From Algoriphagus aquimarinus (lineage in GTDB: Bacteria > Bacteroidota > Bacteroidia > Cytophagales > Cyclobacteriaceae), in NCBI RefSeq assembly GCF_900112005.1, contig NZ_FOKK01000013.1, forward strand, positions 1 to 64,000: a stretch of 64,000 nucleotides of DNA, written 5' to 3'. Position 1 is the stretch's first letter; every line of letters begins with the position of its first letter. Both the position numbers and the translations under genes were made by a program. Positions 27,741 to 37,265 of the stretch are shown here, piece after piece. The notes under the pieces are model-generated. The model was not told where the DNA came from. It searched no databases and saw only the letters and a list, made by a program, of their open reading frames with translations.

Positions 27741-29051
27741 ATGAAAAACGAAAACTCTCGCAGAGATTTCATCAAAACCTCCGCTCTGGTTACAGGCGGA
27801 TTGGTGGCCTCTAATTTTGTGTTGCCAGGCGCCTATGCGGCTCCAGTCAATGAGTTAAAACTAGCATTAATCGGCTGTGGTGGCCGAGGAACCGGCGCTG
27901 CTTTTCAAGCCTTAGCAACGGGACATAACATCAAGATTGTCGCAATGGCAGATGCCTTCAGAGACAGGCTAGACACAGCATACAATGCATTGAATGAGAA
28001 ATACGGAGACAAACTCGCTGTTTCTGAGGATATGAAATTTGTTGGATTTGATGGCTATAAAGATGCCATCGCTCAAGCGGATGTAGTTATTCTTGCTACA
28101 CCTCCAGGCTTCCGTCCTATGCACTTCGAAGAAGCTGTGAAGCAAGGAAAACAGATTTTTATGGAGAAGCCAGTAGCAGTAGATGCTGCAGGAATCAGAA
28201 AAGTATTGAAAGCAGCTGAAGAGGCAAAAGCTAAGAAATTGAACGTAGTGGTAGGTCTTCAAAGACACTACCAAGCAAACTATATCGAGACAATCAAGCG
28301 TATTCACGATGGCGAAATTGGTGACATCATCAATGGTCAAGTTTATTGGAACGATGGTGGAGTATGGGTAAGAGAACGTCAGCCAGGCCAAACAGAGATG
28401 GAATACCAAATGAGAAACTGGTACTATTTCAACTGGCTTTGTGGTGATCATATCAATGAGCAACACGTGCACAATATTGACGTGGCGAACTGGGTGAAGA
28501 AAGGTCCTCCAGTGAAAGCTGAAGGTACTGGCGGTAGACTTATTCGTACAGGTAAAGAACATGGTGAAATCTTTGATCACCATGTACTGACTTATACCTA
28601 TGCTGATGGATCTGTGATTCACAGTGAGTGTCGTCACTTCCCAGGAGCTCAAAACCGTGTGGATGAAAGCTTCCAAGGAACCAAAGGAACTGCTTACCTA
28701 AGTGCTGGTAATCACGGAACACTGAAAGATTGGAAAGGCAATGTGCTTTATGATCACGATCGTAAGAATCAGCCAAATCCGTATCAAGTAGAGCATGATC
28801 AACTTTGGGCAACCTTGTTCAAAGGAGATTATAAATTTGCAGATGCAGAAAACGCAGCAAATAGCACCATGACAGCTATTATGGGTAGATATGCTACTTA
28901 TTCTGGCAAGCCATTGACGTTCGAAGAAGCATTGAATGGACAGGTTGATTTGATGCCAGAGAAATTAGCATGGGATGCTATGCCTAAGGTATTGCCAGGT
29001 CCAGATATGTATTATCCTCATGCCATTCCTGGTAAAACTAAAGTAGTTTAA
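27741..29051 (+). CDS. Tat-exported Gfo/Idh/MocA-family oxidoreductase
   Basis: This 436-residue protein has a clear twin-arginine signal (SRRDFIK at about 6-12, cleavage near PGAYA), so it folds with its cofactor in the cytoplasm and acts outside it. The Rossmann fold has LIGCGGRGTG near 40-50. The family motif EKPVAVD starts at Glu 142 (Lys 143 and Pro 144 are typical for catalysis and NAD(P) binding). The second domain carries H-x-x-x-V-x-N-I-D-V-A-N-W near 243-255. It would oxidise or reduce a sugar, polyol or their glycosides with tightly bound nicotinamide. It precedes the isomerase gene by 2 bases, suggesting consecutive steps. Confidence 0.93.
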   Translation: MKNENSRRDFIKTSALVTGGLVASNFVLPGAYAAPVNELKLALIGCGGRGTGAAFQALATGHNIKIVAMADAFRDRLDTAYNALNEKYGDKLAVSEDMKFVGFDGYKDAIAQADVVILATPPGFRPMHFEEAVKQGKQIFMEKPVAVDAAGIRKVLKAAEEAKAKKLNVVVGLQRHYQANYIETIKRIHDGEIGDIINGQVYWNDGGVWVRERQPGQTEMEYQMRNWYYFNWLCGDHINEQHVHNIDVANWVKKGPPVKAEGTGGRLIRTGKEHGEIFDHHVLTYTYADGSVIHSECRHFPGAQNRVDESFQGTKGTAYLSAGNHGTLKDWKGNVLYDHDRKNQPNPYQVEHDQLWATLFKGDYKFADAENAANSTMTAIMGRYATYSGKPLTFEEALNGQVDLMPEKLAWDAMPKVLPGPDMYYPHAIPGKTKVV

Positions 29052-29053
29052 TC

Positions 29054-29965
29054 ATGGAAAGAAGAGGCTTTATAAAGAAAGTTGGCTTAGGAAGCACCCT
29101 TTTGGGTGTTTCTGGAGCTATGAGTATGCCCTCATTTGCCGCTGGCAAAGCTGAGCCTACGTTCCATATGGATTTTGCTCCTCACTTCGGAATGTTCAAA
29201 AATTCTGCTCCAGGAGGTATCGTCGATGAATTGAAATTCATGGCGGATCAGGGCTTTAGGTCTCTGGAGGACAATAATATGCTAAAAAGGTCTGTAGAAG
29301 AGCAGGCGCTTATTGGAAAAACACTTGAATCCCTAGGGATGAGAATGGGTGTATTTGTTATTGAAGGAGGCGAAAATTGGAAAACTGCGCTGACCACAGG
29401 TAAAAAAGAGCATTCGGATCTATTTGTAGATACCTGTAAGAAATCTGTGGAAGTGGCAAAGCGCGTTGGCGCAAAATGGATGACTGTAGTGCCAGGATAT
29501 TTCGAAAGAAATCTCCCAATGGGCGTGCAGACAGGGAATGTGATCGAAGCTTACAAGCGTGGAGCTGAAGTGTTAGAAAAAGAGGGTTTGGTGATGGTGA
29601 TGGAGCCATTGAGTGATAACCCTGATCTTTTCCTACGTCATGCAGATCAGTCCTATATGATATGTAAGGCTGTAGATAGCCCTGCTTGTAAGATTCTTTA
29701 TGATATCTACCACATGCAACGCAATGAAGGAAACCTAATTGCAACCATGCAGAAAACCTGGGATGAGATCGCTTACATTCAAATCGGAGATAATCCAGGC
29801 AGAAAGGAACCAGGAACAGGAGAAATCAATTATAGCAATGTATTCAAATTCATCCACGAAAAAGGTTTCAAGGGTGTAATGGGTATGGAACATGGAAATG
29901 CCTCTCCTGGAGTAGAAGGAGAGAAAGCCTTAATCCAAGCCTACAGAAAAGTTGACATAGTCTGA
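29054..29965 (+). CDS. Hydroxypyruvate-isomerase-like TIM-barrel protein with Tat-type signal
   Basis: This 303-residue AP-endonuclease-2-type TIM barrel resembles hydroxypyruvate isomerase. It has MEPLSDNPD, then YDIYHMQRNEGN, then IGDNPGRKEPGTGEINY and finally GMEHG, which together give the metal-binding Glu/Asp/His/Glu set. The N-terminus (ERRGFIKKVGLGS, then a hydrophobic stretch ending in SFAAG) looks like a Tat signal, so it would act in the periplasm. Family members isomerise ketoses or 2-keto acids. Its start is 2 bases after the oxidoreductase gene, so the two are surely cotranscribed. The true substrate is unknown. Confidence 0.9.
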   Translation: MERRGFIKKVGLGSTLLGVSGAMSMPSFAAGKAEPTFHMDFAPHFGMFKNSAPGGIVDELKFMADQGFRSLEDNNMLKRSVEEQALIGKTLESLGMRMGVFVIEGGENWKTALTTGKKEHSDLFVDTCKKSVEVAKRVGAKWMTVVPGYFERNLPMGVQTGNVIEAYKRGAEVLEKEGLVMVMEPLSDNPDLFLRHADQSYMICKAVDSPACKILYDIYHMQRNEGNLIATMQKTWDEIAYIQIGDNPGRKEPGTGEINYSNVFKFIHEKGFKGVMGMEHGNASPGVEGEKALIQAYRKVDIV

Positions 29966-29978
29966 TTTTAAAATTTAT

Positions 29979-31013
29979 ATGATTAAGAGAAACTTACTAG
30001 CGCTATCATTATTGGTAGCGCTTTTTTCCTGCAAAAATTCTGAGGAAAATCTAGCAGACAGCCCAACAGGCTGGGATATTCTTGAGACACCAGTAGAATC
30101 ATCGCTAAGAGGGCTTGCCCCCTTGACAAGTGAAATAGCATGGGCAAGTGGAAGCAAGGGCACATGGCTTAGAACCATTGATGGCGGTAAGACATGGGAT
30201 CATGGTGTGGTAGCAGGGCTCGATACCGTAGATTTCAGATCAATTCATGCCTTCGATGCATTGACTGCCATAGTGGTCTCCGCAGGTCAACCGGCAGTTA
30301 TCTATAAGACACTTGATGGAGGACAAAATTGGGAGCTGAAGCATCAGGAGAATGAACTTGCCTTTCTGGATGGTATAAGCTTTTCTTCCCCTACTAGAGG
30401 CTTTGTAATCGGTGATCCTAGTGAGGGAAAATGGACTATCCTACAAACGGCCAACCAAGGCAATACTTGGTACCCGGTAGACTCCCTGCCAGGCGCTGCC
30501 GATGGAGAAGCTGCTTTCGCAGCGAGTGCTACTTCACTTCAGGCCGAAGGGAATGAGCTTTGGCTTGGAACAGGTGGCACGGAATCCAATCTACATTTTT
30601 CAAAAGATATGGGGGCTACTTGGGAAAAGCATAAAACCCCTTTTATTCAAGGTGAATCATCTCAGGGAATTTTTTCCATAGCAAGTATGGGCAAAGGAGA
30701 AATCATTGCAGTAGGTGGAGATTATTTGAATGAAGAAATGCAAGAAGGTATTGCCGGTATTTTTGTTTCTAGCAAGAAGGAATGGATAAAGCCTCAGCAG
30801 GGACCGGGTGGATATAGATCTGGAGTTGTGTATTTTTCCCAGCAAAAATGGTTGATTGCAGTAGGTCCTGCGGGCTCAGATTATTCCGTCGATGGCGGTA
30901 TAAATTGGCAGCCAATTTCAGAAGATGGTTTTCATGCCGTAAAAATGGGACATGCGGATGGCTCCGTTTGGGCATCTGGAGCTAAGGGGAAAATAGCTAA
31001 ATTAAAGTATTGA
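29979..31013 (+). CDS. YCF48-type beta-propeller lipoprotein
   Basis: This 344-residue protein has a type II signal (lipobox LFSC, Cys 18). The body has about six to seven propeller blades with BNR/YCF48-like motifs (RTIDGGKTWDHG, KTLDGGQNWELK, ANQGNTWYP, SKDMGATWEKH, SVDGGINWQP). Homologues are often labelled oxidoreductase without support, and no cofactor site is visible here. As the last gene of the SusCD cluster it may bind a protein partner or the substrate at the outer membrane or in the periplasm. It starts 13 bases after the isomerase gene. Confidence 0.85.
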   Translation: MIKRNLLALSLLVALFSCKNSEENLADSPTGWDILETPVESSLRGLAPLTSEIAWASGSKGTWLRTIDGGKTWDHGVVAGLDTVDFRSIHAFDALTAIVVSAGQPAVIYKTLDGGQNWELKHQENELAFLDGISFSSPTRGFVIGDPSEGKWTILQTANQGNTWYPVDSLPGAADGEAAFAASATSLQAEGNELWLGTGGTESNLHFSKDMGATWEKHKTPFIQGESSQGIFSIASMGKGEIIAVGGDYLNEEMQEGIAGIFVSSKKEWIKPQQGPGGYRSGVVYFSQQKWLIAVGPAGSDYSVDGGINWQPISEDGFHAVKMGHADGSVWASGAKGKIAKLKY

Positions 31014-31153
31014 AATAGCAAATTTGCTTTATCCTAGACTAAAACCTATAGTCTTTGTACTAAAAGATTTGCATCTTGGTTAAGATTTATAGTGCCTGCG
31101 TGTACTATCTTTAACCTGAATCATAAGACCGATAAACCTGAATTTTATTAAAG

Positions 31154-31888
31154 ATGTTTGAAATTGTTCCTTCTATATGGCTAATCAATGGTAAATGTGT
31201 CCGTCTCAAGAGAGGGGATTTTTCCACTGAAGAAGTAATATCCAACAACCCGCTGGAGATTGCTCAAGCTTTTGAATCTATAGGGCTGAAAAGAGTCCAC
31301 TTAGTAGATTTGGACGGAGCACGTAGAGGCGAGCCAAAGAATTACCACATACTTGAAGCAATTGCAGGATATACTGACTTGAAAGTAGATTTCACAGGCG
31401 GGATTTCTACAGATGGAGATGTAATCAAATGTTTTGAATTTGGGGCTAGTACTATCACAGTGAGTTCAGCTGCGGCAAATCATCCCGAGCGCTTTGCTCA
31501 GTTCATACTTTCCTATGGAAGGGAAAAAATCAATCTAGCTGCCGACACCAACCCTGCTGATAACAAAATCAAAATAAGAGGCTGGCTAAAGAAAACGGAA
31601 ATTGATCTTTTTGATCATATTGACTTTTTCTATGAAAGGGGTTTGAAATACCTGAAATGCTCCGATGTGTCAAGAGATGGAGTTATGGAAGGTCCCAACT
31701 TCGCACTTTTTCAGAGTATAAGAGACAAATTCCCCGAAATACATTTAGCCGCAAGTGGTGGAGTTAGAGGGATTGATGACTTCAGACGACTTAGAGACAT
31801 GGGTGTGTCTGCTTCTGTTTTTGGAAGAGCCTACTATGAAGGAATGATAAGTCTCCAAGATTTAGAAAAATTTCTAGTGGAAGGTTGA
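31154..31888 (+). CDS. HisA-like phosphoribosyl isomerase homologue lacking the N-terminal catalytic Asp
   Basis: This 244-residue (beta-alpha)8 barrel aligns with HisA along its whole length: GKCVRLKRGDF, VHLVDLDGARRG, SDVSRDGV and ASGGVRGIDD are all recognisable. HisA converts ProFAR to PRFAR in histidine synthesis. However, the Pro-Ala-x-Asp of strand 1, whose Asp (residue 7 in E. coli) is catalytic, reads PSIW here, so Trp 9 replaces it. The phosphate-loop GGG is TGG (81-83). Asp 131 and Asp 175 remain. No other his gene is near. It is either a degenerate or a repurposed HisA. Confidence 0.8.
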   Translation: MFEIVPSIWLINGKCVRLKRGDFSTEEVISNNPLEIAQAFESIGLKRVHLVDLDGARRGEPKNYHILEAIAGYTDLKVDFTGGISTDGDVIKCFEFGASTITVSSAAANHPERFAQFILSYGREKINLAADTNPADNKIKIRGWLKKTEIDLFDHIDFFYERGLKYLKCSDVSRDGVMEGPNFALFQSIRDKFPEIHLAASGGVRGIDDFRRLRDMGVSASVFGRAYYEGMISLQDLEKFLVEG

Positions 31889-31957
31889 TTTAAAAGACGG
31901 TGAAACTAGGTACTGTAGTCTGAAATATTAAGATCTAACCAAGCTCAATTTCCCTAG

Positions 31958-33484
31958 TTAGGAAATCTCTCCTAATCCCAATATCTCCTCCAAATACTCT
32001 CTGGAATTAGACAATCTGGGCACTTTGTGCTGTCCTCCTAGTTTACCTCTTTTACGCATCCACTTTTCAAAAAGACCAGATGGGGCATGATGAATTATTG
32101 GTGCGACAAGGGCTAATCCCTTATGACGTTTGGCATCGTAATCTGAATTAATTTCACGTAAGTGTACGTCTAGAAGCCTGTCAAATTCTGTTGGATCTGA
32201 AGGTTCTTTCTGAAACTCTATAATCCACTCATGTGCTCCTTTTGATCCTGAACCGTCAAAATATACTGGTGCAGCAGTGAAGTTGGCAATTCTGGCATCA
32301 GTCTGTTCAGCGGCAAACTGAACTGCTTTCTCCGCGTTTTCTACGATCACTTCCTCACCAAATGCATTCAGAAAATGCCTTGTACGACCTGAAATTCTGA
32401 ATCGATAAGGAGATGTAGAGGTGAACTTCACAGTATCTCCAATTTTATATCGCCAGAGTCCTCCATTGGTGGTAATCACTAACGCGTAATTTCTATCTAC
32501 CTCCACCTGAGACAATGGAATCACTTCAGGATCTTCATTATCCCACTCTTCCATGGAAATGAATTCATAGAAAATTCCATAATCCAAAAGCAAAAGCAAC
32601 TCATCAGAATCCTTCTGATCCTGAATCCCAAAAAAACCTTCAGAGGCATTATATGTCTCCATGTATCGCATTTTTTCCGAAGGAATGAGTTCTTTGAAAA
32701 GACTTTTATAAGGACCAAACGCAACTGCTCCGTGAAAAAAGATCTCAAGATTAGGCCAAACTTCCGTGATATTCTTGGCTTTCTTTAATTCAAGTACTTT
32801 TTGTAAAAGCACGATAGTCCAAGTAGGAACGCCAGCCATGCAGGTCACATCTTCGTCCATGGTCTCAAGAGCCATTTTCTCGATCTTCGCCTCCCATTCT
32901 CCCATCAGTGCAGTTTCTTTGGAAGGAGTTCTGACGAAATACGCCCAAAAAGGCAGATTCTCCATGATCACCGCAGAGATATCTCCGGCTCTTGCAGTAC
33001 CCTGAGGATTAAGTGGATTGTTCTCTAATGTTCCGCCAATAGTGAGCGTCTTACCTGCAAACATTCTAGAATCTGGATAGTTGGCCATGTAAAGTGCGAC
33101 CATATCCTTTCCTCCTTTATAATGGCATTCCTCTAGGCTCTCATGCGTTACGGGGATATATTTACTACGGCTTGCTGTCGTTCCTGATGACTTAGCAAAC
33201 CATTCTATTTCGGTATTCCAGATTACATTTTCACTACCTGCCATCGTCTTATCGATGTAGGGCTTAAACTTATCATAATTCCTGATGGGAACTCGACTAG
33301 CAAAATCAGCATAGTTTTTAATCTCTGAGAATCCATGCTCTATACCAAAATCAGTTTTTCTTCCAGCTTCTAAGAGCTCCTCGAAAATAGTTTCTTGTAC
33401 AGTAATGGGATTATGCTTGAAATTATCGATTTGACCTAGCCGACTCTTGAATATCCAGGTCATAAAAGAATTCAGAACCTCCAT
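31958..33484 (-). CDS. GH3-family acyl-adenylating ligase-like protein
   Basis: This protein of 508 residues belongs to the GH3 (auxin-responsive promoter) family, a branch of the ANL adenylating enzymes that in plants joins amino acids to carboxylic acids. The ATP-binding P-loop-like motif FAKSSGTTASRSKYIP lies near 94-109 and the block YKIGDTVKF near 348-356. Bacterial members are common in Bacteroidota; their substrates are unknown. The ATG at 33484 overlaps the lptB stop by one base (TGATG), implying translational coupling and an operon with lptB and recJ. Confidence 0.88.
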   Translation of the reverse strand: MEVLNSFMTWIFKSRLGQIDNFKHNPITVQETIFEELLEAGRKTDFGIEHGFSEIKNYADFASRVPIRNYDKFKPYIDKTMAGSENVIWNTEIEWFAKSSGTTASRSKYIPVTHESLEECHYKGGKDMVALYMANYPDSRMFAGKTLTIGGTLENNPLNPQGTARAGDISAVIMENLPFWAYFVRTPSKETALMGEWEAKIEKMALETMDEDVTCMAGVPTWTIVLLQKVLELKKAKNITEVWPNLEIFFHGAVAFGPYKSLFKELIPSEKMRYMETYNASEGFFGIQDQKDSDELLLLLDYGIFYEFISMEEWDNEDPEVIPLSQVEVDRNYALVITTNGGLWRYKIGDTVKFTSTSPYRFRISGRTRHFLNAFGEEVIVENAEKAVQFAAEQTDARIANFTAAPVYFDGSGSKGAHEWIIEFQKEPSDPTEFDRLLDVHLREINSDYDAKRHKGLALVAPIIHHAPSGLFEKWMRKRGKLGGQHKVPRLSNSREYLEEILGLGEIS

Positions 33485-34221
33485 CAATTAAAAACTTTTC
33501 GTTTCAACTCAAAATTAGATCCCAAATACACTTTCCTGACCTGTTCATCAGCTGCAAGCTCTTCTGCGGTTCCAGCTTTCAGCAGTTTACCTTCGAACAT
33601 TAAGTAGGCTCTATCTGTGATAGAAAGTGTTTCGTTTACATTGTGATCAGTGATCAGAATGCCAATATTTTTAGTTTTTAGCTTTGCTACTATGGTTTGA
33701 ATTTCCTCCACGGCTATCGGATCCACACCTGCGAAAGGCTCATCTAGCAAGACGAATTTAGGGTCTACCGCTAAAGCTCTAGCTATTTCAGTTCTTCTTC
33801 TTTCTCCACCGGAAAGAACCATACCGAGGTTTTTGCGCACGTGTGTTAGGCTGAACTCTTCTAGCAGGCTTTCTACTTTTTCTTTACGCTCCTGCTTTGG
33901 CATTTTGGTCATCTCCAGTACAGCCATGATATTTTCCTCTACAGAAAGCTTTCTGAACACCGAAGCTTCCTGAGCTAAGTATCCAATTCCCAACTGTGCG
34001 CGCTTGTACATAGGCAGGCTAGTGATTTTATCCTGTTCCAAAAAAATATTGCCTTCATTTGGTTGAATCAAGCCTACAATCATGTAGAAAGACGTCGTTT
34101 TTCCGGCTCCGTTTGGTCCTAATAGCCCGACGATCTCGCCTTGACTTACCTCCACGGAGATATCATTCACCACCCGGCGACCTTTGTATATTTTCACTAA
34201 ATTTTCGGCACGAAGAATCAT
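33484..34221 (-). CDS. lptB: LPS export ABC transporter ATP-binding protein LptB
   Basis: This is the ATPase of 245 residues that powers extraction of lipopolysaccharide from the inner membrane with LptFG. Walker A GPNGAGKT is at 35-42, the signature LSGGERRR at 136-143, Walker B FVLLDEP near 156-162 and the His switch in ITDHN. The family marker [18 protein letters not shown] distinguishes LptB from other ABC ATPases. The ATG at 34221 was chosen; it is one base past the recJ stop, and an upstream TTG would overlap recJ. Confidence 0.96.
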   Translation of the reverse strand: MILRAENLVKIYKGRRVVNDISVEVSQGEIVGLLGPNGAGKTTSFYMIVGLIQPNEGNIFLEQDKITSLPMYKRAQLGIGYLAQEASVFRKLSVEENIMAVLEMTKMPKQERKEKVESLLEEFSLTHVRKNLGMVLSGGERRRTEIARALAVDPKFVLLDEPFAGVDPIAVEEIQTIVAKLKTKNIGILITDHNVNETLSITDRAYLMFEGKLLKAGTAEELAADEQVRKVYLGSNFELKRKVFN

Positions 34222-34222
34222 A

Positions 34223-35947
34223 TCAGTCAAATTTTATGTCTTTCACATAGAGCTGTAAACTGCTCTTATCGCGAAATACATTTTCTCTCATTTCTGCAAC
34301 TATATCAAATCGCATCTTCCCACGAAGCATATTTACTGTGGTCAAATCCGGGTCTTTAGCACGATCCGCCATCCCAAATCCTAGACAAACAGGTGTAGTC
34401 ACCTGACCATCTTGGACGATTTTGAATCGCAGATGTTTATCCTTCAGCACAGTCACATCTTCCGCATATACATTTGCTATTTGGAAGATCGGCTCTGTAT
34501 TTCCTGGACCGAAAGGTGCCATTTGCTTCAAGATATTATAAAACTTGTAATTTATCTGATCTAAAAGTAATTCATCGTCAACTTCTATGACTGGCTTACG
34601 ATGAACTTCTTGAATTCTGCTCTTTACCACGGCTTCAAATTTCTCCTGAAAAGCAGGTACATTCTCCACAGGAAGTGTCAATCCAGCGGCGTACATATGC
34701 CCTCCAAATTGATCAAGCAGATCCGTACATTCTTCTATGGCTTCATAAATATTGAAGTCCACGACAGATCTGGCGCTACCGGTTGCCTTCCCATTGGACT
34801 CTGTCAAAATGATAGTAGGTCTGTAATATTTCTCAATACAACGACTTGCCACAATCCCAATTACACCTTTGTGCCAGTCTTCTTTGAAAAGCACAGTAGA
34901 ATTCCACTCTGCTAATTCCTCACGAGAAGCGATCATTTCAAATGCTTCTTTCGTGATATTCTCGTCAAAATTCCTCCGGGTAGCATTCACTTCGTCTACA
35001 ACTTTGGCTCGCTCCATCGCGCCCTCCAAGTCTGAAGAAATCAGTAATTCCACAGAGGCTTTCGCATGCTCTAGTCTGCCAGAGGCGTTGATCCTCGGCC
35101 CAATTTTGAAAACCACATCCGAAATCCCGATGTCCTTTTCCAAATTGCTGCTCAGCATCAGAGCTTTTAACCCTGGACGTGGAGTATTATTCAATCGGTC
35201 AAGTCCGTAATAGGCTAGAATCCTATTTTCCCCTGTGATAGGGACAATATCCGCAGCAATACTCACGGCAACCAAATCCAAATAAGCATCCAAAAGAGCA
35301 CTGTCCATTCCGCGTCTTATTGCAATAGCCTGAATCAGTTTAAAGCCTACTCCTGCCCCACTGAGTTCTTTGTATGGGTAATTGCAGTCACTACGCTTAG
35401 AATCCAAAACAGCCACTGCAGCGGGTAGTTCATCACCAGGTGTATGGTGATCACAAATAATAAAATCAACGCCAAGTTCTGTGGCTAAAGCTACTTTCTC
35501 AATCGCCTTAATCCCGCAATCCAATGCGATAATCAATTTGATCTCATTTTCAGCAGCAAACCTTACTCCTTTTTCAGAAATACCGTAGCCTTCTTTGTAG
35601 CGATCTGGGATATAAAAAACTACATCTGGATAAAAGGTTTTTAGAAAACCGTACATCAATGCAACCGCCGTCGTTCCATCAACATCATAATCTCCATACA
35701 CCATGATCTTTTGCTCAGAGGCAATTGCAACTTGAATCCTTTCTACAGCCTCAGTCATATCCTTCATCAGAAAAGGATCGTGAAGGGAGGTAAGGGACGG
35801 ACGGAAGTAACTCTTCGCCTGCTCAAAACTCTCCACCCCTCGATTAATCAGCATGTTGGCCAATGTCAGATTGACATTGATCTCTTTGCTCAGCTGATCT
35901 ATGGCTGGTTGTGAGGTTTTGGGCTTTTGTTTCCAGAGGTACTCCAT
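34223..35947 (-). CDS. recJ: Single-strand-specific 5'-3' exonuclease RecJ
   Basis: This 574-residue nuclease works in mismatch repair and recombination. DHH-family motifs are visible: the phosphodiesterase motif [10 protein letters not shown] (Asp 86-Asp 90 region), Asp 143 in ALDCG, DHH at 166-168 and the DHHA1 motif [13 protein letters not shown] near 283-295. A C-terminal OB fold of RecJ type is present from about 455. It is the first gene of the recJ-lptB-GH3 operon, and its TGA is separated from the lptB ATG by a single base. Confidence 0.96.
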   Translation of the reverse strand: MEYLWKQKPKTSQPAIDQLSKEINVNLTLANMLINRGVESFEQAKSYFRPSLTSLHDPFLMKDMTEAVERIQVAIASEQKIMVYGDYDVDGTTAVALMYGFLKTFYPDVVFYIPDRYKEGYGISEKGVRFAAENEIKLIIALDCGIKAIEKVALATELGVDFIICDHHTPGDELPAAVAVLDSKRSDCNYPYKELSGAGVGFKLIQAIAIRRGMDSALLDAYLDLVAVSIAADIVPITGENRILAYYGLDRLNNTPRPGLKALMLSSNLEKDIGISDVVFKIGPRINASGRLEHAKASVELLISSDLEGAMERAKVVDEVNATRRNFDENITKEAFEMIASREELAEWNSTVLFKEDWHKGVIGIVASRCIEKYYRPTIILTESNGKATGSARSVVDFNIYEAIEECTDLLDQFGGHMYAAGLTLPVENVPAFQEKFEAVVKSRIQEVHRKPVIEVDDELLLDQINYKFYNILKQMAPFGPGNTEPIFQIANVYAEDVTVLKDKHLRFKIVQDGQVTTPVCLGFGMADRAKDPDLTTVNMLRGKMRFDIVAEMRENVFRDKSSLQLYVKDIKFD

Positions 35948-36050
35948 GAAGCTAATTTAGTAAACTAAGTTTCTTGTATTTTGAATAATTAAAAGTACTG
36001 GTTCTATAATCGGCTGTATCAGCCAAAAAGTTTACTTAAAAGCAAAAAAG

Positions 36051-36239
36051 CTAGCCTTTTGCATTCTTATATTTTCCCCAAAAATAGATCGGAAAAATAA
36101 GTGCTTTGAGTTTCCAGTCGTTTTTCTCTGACAACGTCAGTCTGGAATTTTCATGTACAGCACGATACATCTTTCCTGCAAAAAGGCAGTGTCCAATCAG
36201 CAACACAAAAACGACGGCGTAAATAATCAGTTCAGTCAT
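36051..36239 (-). CDS. Small membrane protein, unknown function
   Basis: This 62-residue protein has one strong N-terminal membrane helix (about 4-22) followed by a polar loop and a second weakly hydrophobic segment near 47-56. It starts with a clear ATG, and codon use looks like that of neighbouring genes. I recognise no family. It lies between recJ and prmA in the same orientation, but an intergenic stretch of 189 bases separates it from prmA. Confidence 0.5.
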   Translation of the reverse strand: MTELIIYAVVFVLLIGHCLFAGKMYRAVHENSRLTLSEKNDWKLKALIFPIYFWGKYKNAKG

Positions 36240-36428
36240 GAAGGTTATATGTTACAGTCTTAAAGTTTGTCAGGTCCTGGTGTTACTTGGCACTTCCTAC
36301 TCTTATTTACGATTTTCGAATTACGATATACGGCGACAAAGCAGAGTTGAACCCTGTGAGGAATGAGAACCATTCCACTTACAAATCCTACCACTTACTT
36401 TTTTACTTCCGTCTTCGGTCTACTGTCT
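36240..36428. other. Gene-free stretch with decayed short repeats
   Basis: No gene was seen. The stretch contains a 6-bp hairpin ggaatg/cattcc at 36360-36376, a ttcgaattacga-type tract near 36312-36326, and a degenerate direct repeat of ccgtcttcggtc type near 36407-36420. It reads like dispersed intergenic repeat remnants; I cannot support any regulatory role. Confidence 0.4.
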
Positions 36429-37259
36429 TTATATTTTTTTCTGCAAAATCAGCGCTGCCCAGTTGTCTTTGCTTTGCTGAGAAATCAATTCTAATCCAAG
36501 TGGTTTAGCGCAGTTATTCAGATCTTCGATATCCTCGGTGTAGAATCCACTAAGCAATAAAAAACCCTTCTCCTTCAGCAATCCAGCATAAATAGCCATC
36601 TCGTCAAGCAAAATATTCTTATTGATATTTGCCAAAACAATATCGAACTCACCTTGTGGCCTTACTTCGCGGATTGTACCTAAATTCATTCGCGTAGTTA
36701 GCCCATTCAGATCAAAGTTCTCGTTGCCATTGTCCACACACCAATCGTCGATATCGAATGCTTCGACTTGACTTGCTCCCAGCAAATGCGCCATGATGGC
36801 GAGAATTCCTGTTCCAGAACCCACGTCAAGCACTCTTTTGCCTTGGTGATCGATTTCGCCCTGATGGCGAAGCATCTGGAAAGTAGTCGCATGATGTCCC
36901 GTGCCAAATGACATCTTGGGATTGATCACGATCTCGTGTTTGAAACCAGGAACGCTGGGGTGAAATGAAGCTCGAACATAGACTAGATCGTCTACTTCGA
37001 TGGGATCGTAATTTTTTTCCCACTCTTCGTTCCAATTGACTTTTGGCATCACGCCTTCTTCCAGAGTGATTTGTGCATCAACTTTATATTGAGCAATCAC
37101 TTCATCGAAAGCCACTCGATCGAAATCTGATTCCAGCGTATAAGCATCGATTCCCTCCTCATTTTCGAGGAAGGAATCAAAGCCTATCATGGATAGTTCA
37201 GCTATAAGGATTTCCCGGAATTGTTCCAGGCACTTGATTTTAAACTCCAGGTAATCCAT
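36429..37259 (-). CDS. prmA: Ribosomal protein L11 methyltransferase PrmA
   Basis: This 276-residue SAM-dependent enzyme trimethylates ribosomal protein L11. An N-terminal substrate-recognition domain (about 1-95) is followed by a class I methyltransferase fold with motif I VLDVGSGTGILA near 143-154, the FGTGHHATT loop just before it, and the motif LANINKNILLDE near 207-218. It lies 6 bases downstream of tpiA in the same direction, so the two are probably cotranscribed. Confidence 0.95.
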   Translation of the reverse strand: MDYLEFKIKCLEQFREILIAELSMIGFDSFLENEEGIDAYTLESDFDRVAFDEVIAQYKVDAQITLEEGVMPKVNWNEEWEKNYDPIEVDDLVYVRASFHPSVPGFKHEIVINPKMSFGTGHHATTFQMLRHQGEIDHQGKRVLDVGSGTGILAIMAHLLGASQVEAFDIDDWCVDNGNENFDLNGLTTRMNLGTIREVRPQGEFDIVLANINKNILLDEMAIYAGLLKEKGFLLLSGFYTEDIEDLNNCAKPLGLELISQQSKDNWAALILQKKI

Positions 37260-37265
37260 TTTATA

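Noticed and set aside
27969..28676. A 235-codon open frame antisense to the Gfo/Idh/MocA gene
   Set aside because: It lies wholly inside a well-supported gene on the other strand, has no recognisable domain and a composition typical of an antisense shadow.
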